Positions 17,540-26,228 are shown, numbered from the stretch's first letter. The stretch: 64,000 nucleotides of DNA from Anaerolineales bacterium UBA5195 (GCA_002412925.1 DHVZ01000076.1:47572-111571); one strand, 5' to 3'. The notes: generated by a model not told the origin, from the sequence alone. Program-made: numbers and translations.

Positions 17540-17713
17540 ATGGCTACTAAACGTACATATCAACCCAAAATTCGCCGCCGTGTTCGCGTGCATGGTTTCC
17601 GTGAACGCATGTCTACTGCGGACGGGCGCGAAGTGTTGCGCCGCCGCCGCAGCCGCGGCCGCAATAAACTGTCTGTCAAGATCAATAATCACGTTAAGCG
17701 GATTCGTTGGTAA
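17540..17713 (+). CDS. rpmH: Ribosomal protein bL34
   Basis: The 57-residue, very Arg-rich protein begins MATKRTYQPKIRRRVRVHGF and continues RERMSTADGREVLRRRRSRG, a clear bL34. It sits in the large ribosomal subunit. The usual length is about 44-47 residues; here an extra tail of about 11 residues (KINNHVKRIRW) follows the normal end at NKLSV. A GAGG lies about 12 nt before the ATG. It starts the rpmH-rnpA-yidD-yidC-jag block that in many bacteria lies near the replication origin. Confidence 0.96.
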   Translation: MATKRTYQPKIRRRVRVHGFRERMSTADGREVLRRRRSRGRNKLSVKINNHVKRIRW

Positions 17714-17775
17714 GTTGCCCCGCCGGGGGCTTTTAGTCCCCGCGCGCTCGGCATGTCCTTGAGCGCGAGGCAAGG

Positions 17776-18141
17776 GTGAAACGACGCTTTCGCCTGACCC
17801 GGTCCATAGACTTCAAGCGGGTGCGAAACCAGGGCAAGTCCTACGCGCACCCGCTTGTTGTGTTGGTAAAACTTCCTTTGGCGGAAGGCCGGCTCCGGGT
17901 AGGAATCAGCACTAGCCGCTCGGTGGGGGGCGCTGTTCAACGCAACCGGGCCAAGCGTCTCCTGCGTGAATCGATTCGCCCGTTGATCCCGTCGCTTTCC
18001 CCGGGGTGGGACATTTTGCTTGTTGCCCGAACACCGCTTGTGGCAGCTGCTTTTCAAGATGTCCAAGCTGTCGTGCAACTGCTGTTGCGCCGGGCTGGCC
18101 TGACCAATCCGGTTGATGAGCAAAGTTTGAATGTGCGCTGA
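17776..18141 (+). CDS. rnpA: Ribonuclease P protein component
   Basis: This 121-residue basic protein assists the RNase P RNA in trimming tRNA 5' ends. MKRRFRLTRSIDFKRVRNQG is the usual N-terminus, and SVGGAVQRNRAKRLLRE is the conserved RNR motif that contacts RNA. Position directly after rpmH is the standard bacterial arrangement. The start is a GTG at 17776, with GAGGCAAG upstream as binding site. The end overlaps the start of yidD by 11 bases. Confidence 0.95.
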   Translation: MKRRFRLTRSIDFKRVRNQGKSYAHPLVVLVKLPLAEGRLRVGISTSRSVGGAVQRNRAKRLLRESIRPLIPSLSPGWDILLVARTPLVAAAFQDVQAVVQLLLRRAGLTNPVDEQSLNVR

Positions 18142-18424
18142 CCATTACCTGCCTCATGAATACCCCGGTGAACCACGCTTGAGCGATTTGCCGCGCACGC
18201 CGCTCCATTGGCCGCGCATGGTACCATTGGCGTTGATTCGCTTGTACCAGATGACACTTTCGAAGGCCATGCCGCCGAATACTTGCCGATTTTATCCATC
18301 CTGCTCACATTATGGCTACCAGGCAATTTACAAATATGGCGCGTTGAAGGGGTCGCTGATGGCGGTGTGGCGCGTGCTGCGCTGTAATCCGTTTAATCCG
18401 GGCGGGGTCGACCCCGTCCCTTAG
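18131..18424 (+). CDS. yidD: Membrane protein insertion efficiency factor YidD
   Basis: YidD is a small inner-membrane-associated protein that helps the Sec/YidC route. The family core is complete: LIRLYQMTLSKAMPPNTCRFYPSCSHYGYQAI with the CRFxPSCSxY motif, and GSLMAVWRVLRCNPFNPGGVDPVP. The first 29 residues from the ATG at 18131 are not part of the family, and an ATG at 18218 would give a more typical 68-residue protein. I keep the longer frame because the shorter start has no better binding site. It sits between rnpA and yidC as usual. Confidence 0.92.
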   Translation: MCADHYLPHEYPGEPRLSDLPRTPLHWPRMVPLALIRLYQMTLSKAMPPNTCRFYPSCSHYGYQAIYKYGALKGSLMAVWRVLRCNPFNPGGVDPVP

Positions 18425-18476
18425 CCAAAACCGATGAGCGCGCGCGACTTGTCAAGATAAGCAGATCGGTTTTTGG
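18424..18476. repeat. Inverted repeat between yidD and the PQQ lipoprotein gene
   Basis: GCCAAAACCGAT (18424-18435) pairs with ATCGGTTTTTGGC (18464-18476), with one extra T. The right arm is T-rich, so it may act as a weak terminator separating the ribosomal and insertion genes. Confidence 0.4.
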
Positions 18477-18492
18477 CCTACCAGGAGATTTG

Positions 18493-19596
18493 ATGAAGTT
18501 CAACCGCATCCTTTTCTTTGCACTCGTTGCCTCCCTGGCCATTTTGTTGAGCGCCTGTGGGACGCCTCCTGCCACCAACTGGCCGGGCATGGCTTCTGAC
18601 GGTTCGCATGTTTACCTGGCCGAGGGGCAGTATGTTTATAAAGTGCTTTTAAGCGATGGCACTGAAGCGACCACACAAACCGCTGAAGGTCCCGTCCCGG
18701 CGCGTTTTCCCATCAAGGCCGAAAGTTCCAAATCCTTCTATGCTGTTCCGGCATTGACGCCGGATGGACAGTTGGTGATCGGCAGTGCGGCGCAGGGTGA
18801 CCATGCTCTTTATAGCATTGATCCAGCCAAAGGGTCTGTTAAGTGGACTTTCCCAGGGTTGAAAAGCCCCTGGCTGGCGGGTGCTCTGGCGCTGGATGAG
18901 ACTATTTACGCTCCTTCAGGCGACGGCAAGTTGTATGGTTTTAGCCTGAATGGCGAAAAACGCTGGGAATTTGCCGCTTCCAAGCACAGCCTGTGGACTG
19001 CCCCCGTTACCGACGGAAAATTGGTCTTCCTGGCGACGCTCGATCATGATGTGTTTGCCATCAATTCACAGGGCAAAAAACTCTGGAGCGCAAAGCTTGA
19101 TAATGGGATTATCGGTGCGCCATCGGTCTCGGATGGCATGCTGTTTGTGGGCACACTTTCTGGCAATCTGTACGCGCTCGATGCTGCGAATGGCTCCCAG
19201 AAATGGGTAAAAATGCTCGAGGGCGGCATCTGGGGTACCCCGGCCTCCGATGGCACAAATCTATATGTGGGGACGGTCAATGGCAAGGCAGGCAAGTTTT
19301 ATATTATCAACGCTGCCAACGGTCAAATTATCTCTTCAAGAGATGAAGAAGGTTCGATTGCCACCGGGCCGCTGGTTACTCCCGATCAGATCGTTTATGT
19401 TACCGAAGCGGGTCGGATCCAGTCTCTGGATAAGAACGGCACCCCCAAGTGGCAGGCCATCATTGAAGATGCCAAGTTGTACACCACCCCGCTTCTTGCC
19501 GGGGATGTAATCTTGATTGCTCCGATGAACGCGAAGTTCCTGCTGGCCGCCTATGATTTGAACGGCGCCCAGAAATGGATCTTTACGGCTAAATAG
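18493..19596 (+). CDS. PQQ-like beta-propeller lipoprotein
   Basis: The 367-residue product has a signal peptide with a lipobox (LLSACGTPP; Cys near residue 21), so it is likely lipid-anchored outside the cytoplasmic membrane. The rest is a run of WD/PQQ-type blades with repeated units such as GSVKWTF, GEKRWEF, GKKLWSA, GSQKWVK and GTPKWQA at about 38-residue spacing. It resembles BamB-like and other PQQ-repeat scaffold proteins, but these species mostly lack a classical outer membrane Bam complex, so a scaffold or insertion-assist role is only a guess. I use the ATG at 18493 with CCAGGAG upstream. It is an unusual guest between yidD and yidC. Confidence 0.82.
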   Translation: MKFNRILFFALVASLAILLSACGTPPATNWPGMASDGSHVYLAEGQYVYKVLLSDGTEATTQTAEGPVPARFPIKAESSKSFYAVPALTPDGQLVIGSAAQGDHALYSIDPAKGSVKWTFPGLKSPWLAGALALDETIYAPSGDGKLYGFSLNGEKRWEFAASKHSLWTAPVTDGKLVFLATLDHDVFAINSQGKKLWSAKLDNGIIGAPSVSDGMLFVGTLSGNLYALDAANGSQKWVKMLEGGIWGTPASDGTNLYVGTVNGKAGKFYIINAANGQIISSRDEEGSIATGPLVTPDQIVYVTEAGRIQSLDKNGTPKWQAIIEDAKLYTTPLLAGDVILIAPMNAKFLLAAYDLNGAQKWIFTAK

Positions 19597-19607
19597 GATA
19601 AATTCTT

Positions 19608-20429
19608 ATGTGGGATTTAATTATTGTCAACCCGTTTACCAATGCCTTGCTGCTGATTTATGCCTTTGTGGGCAATTTCGGTGTCGCGATCATCCTGTTC
19701 ACTTTCATCGTCCGGTTAGCCACGCATCCCATCATGGCCGCGCAGATCAAATCGAGCACAGCCATGCAGCAGCTGATGCAGTCGGATGAATGGTTGAAAA
19801 TCCAGGAAAAATATAAAGGCGACAAGGAGAAGCTGGCCCAGGAGCAAATGCGCATCTACAGCGAGCGCGGTGTCAGCCCGTTCAGTTCCTGCCTGCCCAC
19901 GCTGATCCAGTTCCCGATCCTGATCGGTTTCTACCAGAGCATCGTTCGCGCGATTGGGGCGACGCCCTTGCAGTTGTTGGAACTGGTGCGCGGGATTTAT
20001 CCCGGTCTGGAGAGTATCACTCCGGCGGCCAGCCTTTCGGCGCTCATCCCGATCAACAGCCAGTTCTTGTGGATGAACCTGGGCACACCGGAGGGGGTTA
20101 AATTACCTTTCCTGCCCTTTGCGATCCCCGTTCTGGCAATCATCGTTGGCCTGACGACCTACGTCCAGACCAAGCTGACCATGCAGCCCTCGGCCAACCC
20201 GAACGACCAGTCGGCGCAAATGAACAAAATGATGGGCCTGTACATGCCTCTGCTTTTGTTTTATTTTTCACTCAATTTTGCTTCGGGCCTGGCTGTTTAT
20301 TTCATTGCCAGCAACCTTTTTGGGATTGCGCAATATGCCGCATTGGGCAAAGTGAACTGGGCCAACCTGTTCAAGTTTGGTCCGGAAAAGAAACCTGAAA
20401 TCAAGACAAAATCGGGCAAACGCTCGTAG
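19608..20429 (+). CDS. yidC: Membrane protein insertase YidC/Oxa1
   Basis: YidC inserts membrane proteins, alone or with SecYEG. The 273-residue protein starts with a membrane helix and NFGVAIILFTFIVRLATHPI, the conserved first core helix, in which the Arg lies in the hydrophilic groove. The cytoplasmic hairpin follows (IQEKYKGDKEKLAQEQMRIYSERGVSPFSS is split by helices, with the family's 'P...C.P.LIQFPI' turn). Later helices and the basic tail KFGPEKKPEIKTKSGKRS are typical. The length is that of the Gram-positive/Chloroflexota type, without the large periplasmic domain of proteobacteria. Confidence 0.95.
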   Translation: MWDLIIVNPFTNALLLIYAFVGNFGVAIILFTFIVRLATHPIMAAQIKSSTAMQQLMQSDEWLKIQEKYKGDKEKLAQEQMRIYSERGVSPFSSCLPTLIQFPILIGFYQSIVRAIGATPLQLLELVRGIYPGLESITPAASLSALIPINSQFLWMNLGTPEGVKLPFLPFAIPVLAIIVGLTTYVQTKLTMQPSANPNDQSAQMNKMMGLYMPLLLFYFSLNFASGLAVYFIASNLFGIAQYAALGKVNWANLFKFGPEKKPEIKTKSGKRS

Positions 20430-20439
20430 GGATGCGAAA

Positions 20440-21150
20440 ATGGAACGAACAACTCTGGAAGTAATAGCCCCCTCGGTGGAAGAAGCTGTTTCTCGTGGCT
20501 TGGAACAACTGGGCGTTCCGTCTGAAATGGTGGACGTGGATGTTCTCGATGAAGGCTCGAAGGGTTTCCTGGGTCTTGGTGGACGCCAGGTACGTGTGCG
20601 GCTGACCCTGAAGTCTGTTGGGGCGAACCCACAGGCCCGCCCTGCTCCGCAGGCTGATTCCGCCCCCGCTGCAGCCCAGGGTGATTCCCTGCTCGATTTC
20701 TGTGTCCAAACCACCGGCGATTTACTCGCTAAAATGAAAATCAAGGCCCGCGTTGAGGCGAAATATGGCGAAACGGATGCTGAAGGTGAAGTGCCTGTCT
20801 TGATCGACATTCGCGGCGATGACTTGAGCGTCTTGATTGGCCGCCGCGCCGAAACGCTGAACGCCTTGCAGTACATCCTGGCGCTGATCGTCAGCAAGGA
20901 AGCCAGCCGTTGGGTGCAGGTGATCGTGGATGTGGAAGGTTACCGCGCCCGCCGCGAGCGCCAATTGCGCCAACTGGCGAGCCGCATGGCCGAACAGGCC
21001 GTCCGCACCGGCAAACGCCAACTGCTCGAGCCGATGTCTGCCGCCGAGCGCCGCATCATTCACCTGGAATTGCGCGGCCACGAAACGGTCACCACCGAAA
21101 GCGTTGGCGATGAGCCAAATCGCAAGGTGAGCATTGTTTTGAAAAAGTAG
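20440..21150 (+). CDS. khpB: RNA-binding protein KhpB/Jag
   Basis: The 236-residue protein has the three-domain Jag layout: Jag_N (residues 1-55, with DEGSKGFLGLGGRQVRV), a KH domain (about 110-165, DLSVLIGRRAETLNALQYI) and an R3H domain (about 175-236, ending SVGDEPNRKVSIVLKK). It binds RNA and in some bacteria affects cell elongation. It follows yidC by 10 bp, the usual pairing. I use the ATG at 20440 (MERTTLEV); the open frame extends upstream into yidC but that part is not conserved. A strong terminator follows at 21195. Confidence 0.93.
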   Translation: MERTTLEVIAPSVEEAVSRGLEQLGVPSEMVDVDVLDEGSKGFLGLGGRQVRVRLTLKSVGANPQARPAPQADSAPAAAQGDSLLDFCVQTTGDLLAKMKIKARVEAKYGETDAEGEVPVLIDIRGDDLSVLIGRRAETLNALQYILALIVSKEASRWVQVIVDVEGYRARRERQLRQLASRMAEQAVRTGKRQLLEPMSAAERRIIHLELRGHETVTTESVGDEPNRKVSIVLKK

Positions 21151-21194
21151 AAGCAATCGGCGGGCACACTCCAGTTGCCGCCTTGGTTTGAAGG

Positions 21195-21228
21195 AAAGAG
21201 GAAAGAGTCATTCTTTCCTCTTTTTTTT
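21195..21228 (+). terminator. Rho-independent terminator after khpB
   Basis: A perfect 12-bp stem (AAAGAGGAAAGA with TCTTTCCTCTTT) and a 5-nt loop are followed by a run of T to 21228. It ends the rpmH to khpB transcript. Confidence 0.88.
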
Positions 21229-21309
21229 CCAAAAACGGGATTTGATACAGTTGCGTGGCACTTTCAGCTTTTCATGGCAGAACACGCGATATGAAATACC
21301 CATTAAGGT

Positions 21310-21315
21310 TATAAT
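21310..21315 (+). promoter_or_regulatory. -10 element of a probable leaderless transcript
   Basis: TATAAT ends 6 nt before the ATG at 21322, which places the transcript start on the A of the start codon. No ribosome binding site is present. Confidence 0.6.
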
Positions 21316-21321
21316 TTATCT

Positions 21322-22173
21322 ATGTTTCACATGGTTTCACTGGAACCGGTAGATTATCTGGTCATTGGGCATATCACGGTGGATATTACCCCAGCTGGGC
21401 TGGCAATGGGCGGCTCGGCAACTTATGCGGCGCTGACGGCGCGCGCCATGGGGCTGCGTGTGGGTGTCGTGACCGTGCGCGGTAACGAGATCCCGCTGGC
21501 AGGGTTGGATGGCATTCCAGTTGTGGCGGGCGAAGCCGAACACAGCACCACTTTCGAAAACGTCTATACTGCCGCCGGGCGCATCCAATATATCCGCCAG
21601 ACTGCCCCGAAAATTGATTTTGCCATCGTTCCTGAAGCGTGGAAACGGGCAAAGATCATCCACTTGGCTCCGGTGGCACAGGAAGTGGACGCCGTCCTGC
21701 CGGGGGATTTCCGCCCCGCGCTGCTGGGGTTAACTCCCCAGGGCTGGTTCCGCGCCTGGCAGGCGGACGGGAAAGTCTACCCGTGTGCCTGGACTCAGTC
21801 CGAAGCAGCTCTAGCGCAGTCTGGGGCGGTGGTTTTCAGCGTGGAAGATGTCGCCAGCGACGAAGATGCCATCGAGCGGATGGCGCACGCGGCCCGCGTC
21901 CTGGCGGTTACCGAAGGAGCGGCGGGTGCGCGTTTGTTCTGGCATGGTGACAGTCGACGTTTTCGTTCGCCCAGCGTGAATGAAGTGGACCCCACCGGTG
22001 CTGGTGACGTGTTTGCGGCGGCGTTTTTTGTCCGCCTGCTGAACACGCGCGATCCGTGGGAAGCGGCGCGTTTTGCCAACCGCATGGCGGCTATTTCAGT
22101 GACACGACCCGGGATGCTGGGTGTGCCGACAAGCGCTGAAGTGAAAAACTGCTTTATGGAAGTGATGGATTAA
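21322..22173 (+). CDS. PfkB family carbohydrate/nucleoside kinase
   Basis: The 283-residue protein is a ribokinase-fold sugar kinase. DYLVIGHITVDITPAG and MGGSATYAALTARAMG form the substrate site, and NEVDPTGAGDVFAAAFFVR is the PfkB signature with the catalytic Asp in GAGD and the anion hole. The substrate cannot be told from sequence; the family includes kinases of ribose, fructose derivatives, adenosine and tagatose. The start could also be the ATG at 21331, but the leaderless promoter supports 21322. It lies alone between khpB and parA. Confidence 0.85.
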   Translation: MFHMVSLEPVDYLVIGHITVDITPAGLAMGGSATYAALTARAMGLRVGVVTVRGNEIPLAGLDGIPVVAGEAEHSTTFENVYTAAGRIQYIRQTAPKIDFAIVPEAWKRAKIIHLAPVAQEVDAVLPGDFRPALLGLTPQGWFRAWQADGKVYPCAWTQSEAALAQSGAVVFSVEDVASDEDAIERMAHAARVLAVTEGAAGARLFWHGDSRRFRSPSVNEVDPTGAGDVFAAAFFVRLLNTRDPWEAARFANRMAAISVTRPGMLGVPTSAEVKNCFMEVMD

Positions 22174-22259
22174 AAACAACGAAACACGCACTGCGTAATA
22201 TGGAATAAGTTATTTGCGATTGCGTGTTGTGGAGTGTGTAAATTTTTGGAGGCTCAAAT

Positions 22260-23045
22260 TTGACAGCTCGCATTTATACAATGGTTAATCAAAAAGGCGG
22301 CGTGGGTAAGACGACCACGGCCATCAACCTGGGCGCATACCTGGCTAAATTTAATCAAAAGGTCTTGATTGTGGACCTTGATCCCCAGGCCAACGCCACC
22401 TCCTGCCTGGGGGTGGACAAACATTCGGTTAAACACGGCACTTATGAAGCCATGCTCGAGATAGCCCCCGCCTCAAACAGCCTGCTGGTGAATGCCAACA
22501 TGAAACTTTCGCTGCTGCCATCCTCCCCTGCGTTGGCTGGCGCAGAAGTGGAATTGGTTGATGAAAATGAACGCGAATTGTACTTAAAAAAGGCGCTTGC
22601 GCCTTTGCTCGAGCGCTTTGATTATATTTTGATCGATTGCCCGCCTTCATTGAGCCTGCTGACCATTAATGGGTTGGTGGCCGCCCAAGATGGCGTTATC
22701 ATCCCGGTGCAGTGCGAATACCTGGCGTTGGAAGGTGTCGGCCAGTTGATGCAGACCCTCCAGCGCATTCGCCAATCCCTTTATCCTGCGCTCACGGTGC
22801 GGGGTGTCGTCATGACCATGTTCGAAAGCCGCGCACACCTTTCGACAGATGTGGTCAATGAAATCCGCAAACATTTTCCTCACCAGGTTTTCAGCGCCAT
22901 CGTGCCGCGCAGTATCCGCCTGGCTGAAGCTCCCTCGTATGGTCTGCCGATTTCGTTGTACGCGCCAGCCTCCACCGGTGCGCAGGCTTATTCGGCGCTG
23001 GCGAAAGAGTTGTTGACCGGCGACGGGGTTGTTTTGCCCGAGTGA
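22260..23045 (+). CDS. parA: Chromosome partitioning ATPase ParA/Soj
   Basis: The 261-residue ATPase moves ParB-bound origin DNA. The deviant Walker A is NQKGGVGKTTTAINLG, with VLIVDLDPQANATSCLG as the A' motif and YILIDCPPSLSLLTING as Walker B. The start is a TTG at 22260, 7 nt after TGGAGG; the only early ATG would remove the strand before the P-loop, so TTG is preferred. parB follows 37 bp downstream, the usual chromosomal pair, and the position close to rpmH and yidC fits an origin-proximal locus. Confidence 0.95.
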   Translation: MTARIYTMVNQKGGVGKTTTAINLGAYLAKFNQKVLIVDLDPQANATSCLGVDKHSVKHGTYEAMLEIAPASNSLLVNANMKLSLLPSSPALAGAEVELVDENERELYLKKALAPLLERFDYILIDCPPSLSLLTINGLVAAQDGVIIPVQCEYLALEGVGQLMQTLQRIRQSLYPALTVRGVVMTMFESRAHLSTDVVNEIRKHFPHQVFSAIVPRSIRLAEAPSYGLPISLYAPASTGAQAYSALAKELLTGDGVVLPE

Positions 23046-23082
23046 TATTTTTTGGATTGTGGAATAAGTAACAGGAGTTTTC

Positions 23083-23982
23083 ATGCCCAAACATACCGGT
23101 CTTGGTAAAGGATTGGACGCGCTGATTCGGACGGAATTTCGCCCCGAAGCTCTCCCGTCGGGTGAATCGCAGGCGGTTTCCGGCGGAGTATTTACCGTTC
23201 CGGTCGATCAGATCGTTCCCAACCCGCGCCAGCCGCGTTCCCATTTTAGGGAAGAAGCGTTGGCTGAACTGGCTGCCTCGATCAAGGAATATGGCATCAT
23301 TCAGCCATTACTGGTTAGTAAAAATGATGACGGTGAGGGTTATACCCTGATTGCGGGAGAACGGCGTTTGCAGGCCTCCCAGCGCGCCGGGTTGGAGGCA
23401 GTTCCGGTCGTTGTGCGCCAGGCGACGGATCAACTGCGCCTGGAACTGGCGCTGATCGAAAACGTCCAGCGAGCCGACCTGAACCCGCTCGAAGAAGCCA
23501 ACGCCTACCGGCAATTGTCCGAAGAATTCCACCTTTCCCATGAAGAAATCGCCTCGCGTGTGGGTAAAAGCCGTGTGGCCGTCACCAACACCCTGCGCCT
23601 GCTTAACCTGCCTGGCAGCATCCAGCGGGCCCTGGTAGACGGTGAAATCAGCGAAGGTCATGCCCGCGCCCTGCTTGGACTGACCAACCCGCGCGCGATG
23701 GAATCGGCCCTGCGCACGGTGCTCTTCCAGAAAATGACCGTCCGGCAGACGGAAGAACTCGTCAATAAACTAAAAGGCGAAAAACCACCTGCTCCGATCA
23801 AGGACGGGCCCTCGCCTGAAGAGAAGTCGCTGGAAGACTTCATCCGCGCCAGTTTGGGACAAAAAATCAGCGTGAAAATCGGCCGGGATCGCAGCAGTGG
23901 CTCGATGACCCTCTATTATGGTTCTGAGGAAGAATTTCAGGATTTGATGATTCGACTGACCGGGCAGAAATACAGCCCTTGA
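23083..23982 (+). CDS. parB: Chromosome partitioning protein ParB
   Basis: The 299-residue protein starts KHTGLGKGLDALIRTEF, the usual ParB opening. The CTP-binding N-domain has VDQIVPNPRQPRSHF and TLIAGERRLQASQRAG (GERR motif), followed by LALIENVQRADLNPLEEA and the helix-turn-helix region HEEIASRVGKSRVAVTNTLRLL. The C-terminal dimer domain includes KISVKIGRDRSSGSMTLYYGSEEEF. ParB would bind parS sites, but no full parS was found in this window. A CAGGAG lies 7-12 nt before the ATG. Confidence 0.95.
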   Translation: MPKHTGLGKGLDALIRTEFRPEALPSGESQAVSGGVFTVPVDQIVPNPRQPRSHFREEALAELAASIKEYGIIQPLLVSKNDDGEGYTLIAGERRLQASQRAGLEAVPVVVRQATDQLRLELALIENVQRADLNPLEEANAYRQLSEEFHLSHEEIASRVGKSRVAVTNTLRLLNLPGSIQRALVDGEISEGHARALLGLTNPRAMESALRTVLFQKMTVRQTEELVNKLKGEKPPAPIKDGPSPEEKSLEDFIRASLGQKISVKIGRDRSSGSMTLYYGSEEEFQDLMIRLTGQKYSP

Positions 23983-24013
23983 TTGAAATCTAACCTCGCC
24001 TGAGTGAGCCAAC

Positions 24014-24664
24014 ATGAATTCAAAGAAATTACGCGCCTGGGAAACGGTTTCAAGAAAAACTATTCTTGACCATGGAAAATTTTTAAAAGTAGAAAATCAT
24101 GTCGTTAAATTGCCGGATGGACTCATCCTCCCTGATTGGCCCTGGCTGATCATTCCAAGCGCCGCGATTGTCTTGGCCGTGACGAAGGACGAACAGTTTC
24201 TTTGCTTTCGACAAACGAAGTATGCCGTACAAGGCACCTCCCTGGCTCCGGTTGGCGGCATGCTCGAACCCAACGAAGCGCCGCTTGAAGCCGCAAAGCG
24301 TGAATTGCTCGAAGAGATGGGTTATGTTTCTGAAGACTGGGTCAATTTGGGCAGTCATCTGTTGGACCCAAATCGCGGCATCGCTACCATGCACTTGTTC
24401 CTGGCCCTGAATGCCAGGAAAGTTGCCGAGCCTAATAGTGATGACCTGGAAGACCAGGAATTGGTTGTCTTGAGCCGGAGCGAAATCGAAAAAGCTTTGA
24501 GCGCTGGCGAGTTTAAGGTTTTGTCCTGGTCGGCTGTCGTGGCAATGGCTTTGAATCATCTTTATCTGTCTGAGCAGCAATCACTGGCTAAGGCCCGCAT
24601 TACTATGGACTCGGACGGCGAGTCCGTCCGAGTGTCTAGGGAAAACCATGAAAATTCTATATAA
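24014..24664 (+). CDS. Nudix hydrolase (ADP-ribose pyrophosphatase-like)
   Basis: The 216-residue protein has a complete Nudix box: GGMLEPNEAPLEAAKRELLE followed by EMGY (Gx5Ex7REUxEExGU). The N-terminal part (VENHVVKLPDGLILPDWPW) is that of NudF-like ADP-ribose pyrophosphatases, which hydrolyse nucleoside diphosphates linked to another group. The last residues are encoded across a hairpin (24609-24633), and the tail overlaps the next gene by 17 bases. The tail is therefore probably not structural. Confidence 0.85.
   Translation: MNSKKLRAWETVSRKTILDHGKFLKVENHVVKLPDGLILPDWPWLIIPSAAIVLAVTKDEQFLCFRQTKYAVQGTSLAPVGGMLEPNEAPLEAAKRELLEEMGYVSEDWVNLGSHLLDPNRGIATMHLFLALNARKVAEPNSDDLEDQELVVLSRSEIEKALSAGEFKVLSWSAVVAMALNHLYLSEQQSLAKARITMDSDGESVRVSRENHENSI
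24609..24633. repeat. Short perfect inverted repeat in the 3' end of the Nudix gene
   Basis: ACTCGGACGG and CCGTCCGAGT pair perfectly around a 5-nt loop. It lies just before the amidohydrolase start and may be an inserted repeat that lengthened the Nudix frame. Confidence 0.6.
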
Positions 24665-26228
24665 TGCCCAGATCCACAGCTTCGATCAGACTCACCCAAA
24701 AGCCTCGGTGATTGTCATTGATCATGATAAGGTCGCGGCGATTGGCGGCCCAGAACTGCTCGATTCTTTTGGCGCAAGCGCGAGCCGCGAAGACCTGGGC
24801 GGGCGCGTCATCCTGCCCGGGCTGACCGATGCGCACATGCACCTGATGCACTATGCCCTCGGCTTGCAAAAAGTGGATGTGGAGACGACAACCAAAGCCG
24901 AGGCTTTGAAACGCGTGGCCGAACGCGCCGCCCAAACCCCGCCGGGGGAGTGGGTTCTCGGTCATGGCTGGCAGCAGAACGATTGGGACGGGGAATTCCC
25001 GTCGGCGGCGGAGTTGGATGCGATTGCACCGCAGAATCCCGTCTACCTGACGGGCAAATCCCTGCACGTCTCCTGGGCGAATACAGCGGCCCTTCGTCTC
25101 GCTGGCCTCAGCGCCGGGTCGCCTGATCCGATTAATGGGAAGATCTTGAAGGATGAAAACGGACAGCCAAACGGAATCCTGCTTGAGACAGCGGCAGAAC
25201 TCGTCGAAAAAATAATCCCGCAGCCCGATGTGGCCGGTATAGCAGAGGTTATCGAAGCTGCACTACCCAACCTGTGGAAATTTGGGCTGACCGGTGTGCA
25301 TGATTTTGATTACCGCACCGCCTTTATGGCCCTGCAAATTTTGGATAACAGCGGGCGGCTCAAGCTGCGCGTCACGAAGAGTGTGCCGCTCGATCTGCTG
25401 CCACATGCCCAGGCGCTGGGCCTGCGCACCGGGTTTGGGAGCGCACACCTGCGGATCGGCTCGGTTAAGCTTTTTATGGACGGCGCTCTCGGCCCGCGCA
25501 CGGCGGCCATGTTCCAGCCCTACTTGAATGAACCCGAAAATCGGGGTATCCTGAATATGGATGGCGAGCAGTTCTTTGAATATGGCCGTCAAGCAGCCGA
25601 GGTGGGTTTGAGCATGACCGCCCACGCCATTGGCGACCGGGCCATGCACGAAATCCTGGATGGATACGAACAGCTGCGCAACTACGAGCGCGAACGCGGG
25701 CTGCCGGCCTTGCGTCACCGCATTGAACATGTGCAAATCATCCATCCCGATGATGCCCGGCGTTTGGGAAAGTTGGGGATCATCGCTTCGATGCAGCCCA
25801 TCCATGCGACTTCGGACATGCTGGCTGCTGAAAAATACTGGGGCGAGCGTGTCAACCTGGCCTATGCCTGGCGCACGCAGCTGGAGGCGGGCGCGACCCT
25901 GGCCTTTGGCTCGGATGCTCCGGTGGAAAGTCCCAATCCCTTCTGGGGATTACATGCCGCCGTTACCCGCCGCCGTACTGACGGCTCGCCCGCCGCTGAA
26001 GGCTGGCACCCCGAACAGCGGCTGACGATGCGCGAGGCGCTCGAAGGTTATACCATTGGCGCAGCTTATGCAGCCGGTTTGGAAGGCTGCGTTGGGCGGC
26101 TTTCGCCAGGCCATTATGCTGATTTGATCGTACTTGAGCAAGACCCGTTCACCTGTCCGCCGGATGACCTGCTGACCATGCAGTCTGCGGCCACCATGCT
26201 GGGCGGGGAGTGGCTCTGGCAGGCTTGA
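24648..26228 (+). CDS. Amidohydrolase family protein (YtcJ-like)
   Basis: The 526-residue protein is a metal-dependent amidohydrolase of the YtcJ type. ILPGLTDAHMHLMHY carries the metal-binding HxH, GALGPRTAAMF is the region of the second metal ligand in this family, HAIGDRAMHEIL and HRIEHVQIIHPDD provide further His ligands, and LAFGSDAPVESPNPFWGL contains the catalytic Asp. Substrates of YtcJ-like enzymes are mostly unknown. The start overlaps the Nudix gene; no strong binding site is visible, so it may depend on coupled translation. Confidence 0.85.
   Translation: MKILYNAQIHSFDQTHPKASVIVIDHDKVAAIGGPELLDSFGASASREDLGGRVILPGLTDAHMHLMHYALGLQKVDVETTTKAEALKRVAERAAQTPPGEWVLGHGWQQNDWDGEFPSAAELDAIAPQNPVYLTGKSLHVSWANTAALRLAGLSAGSPDPINGKILKDENGQPNGILLETAAELVEKIIPQPDVAGIAEVIEAALPNLWKFGLTGVHDFDYRTAFMALQILDNSGRLKLRVTKSVPLDLLPHAQALGLRTGFGSAHLRIGSVKLFMDGALGPRTAAMFQPYLNEPENRGILNMDGEQFFEYGRQAAEVGLSMTAHAIGDRAMHEILDGYEQLRNYERERGLPALRHRIEHVQIIHPDDARRLGKLGIIASMQPIHATSDMLAAEKYWGERVNLAYAWRTQLEAGATLAFGSDAPVESPNPFWGLHAAVTRRRTDGSPAAEGWHPEQRLTMREALEGYTIGAAYAAGLEGCVGRLSPGHYADLIVLEQDPFTCPPDDLLTMQSAATMLGGEWLWQA

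Noticed and set aside
17522..17773. Minus-strand frame with an Ala run opposite rpmH
   Set aside because: The Ala run is the complement of the Arg codons (CGC) of bL34.
21323..21340. parS-like half site TGTTTCACATGG near parA
   Set aside because: Only the left half fits TGTTTCACGTGAAACA; the right half is not its complement, and it covers a start codon.
17540..23982. Chromosome origin oriC
   Set aside because: rpmH-rnpA-yidC-jag and parAB suggest the origin is near, but no dnaA gene or cluster of DnaA boxes is visible here.
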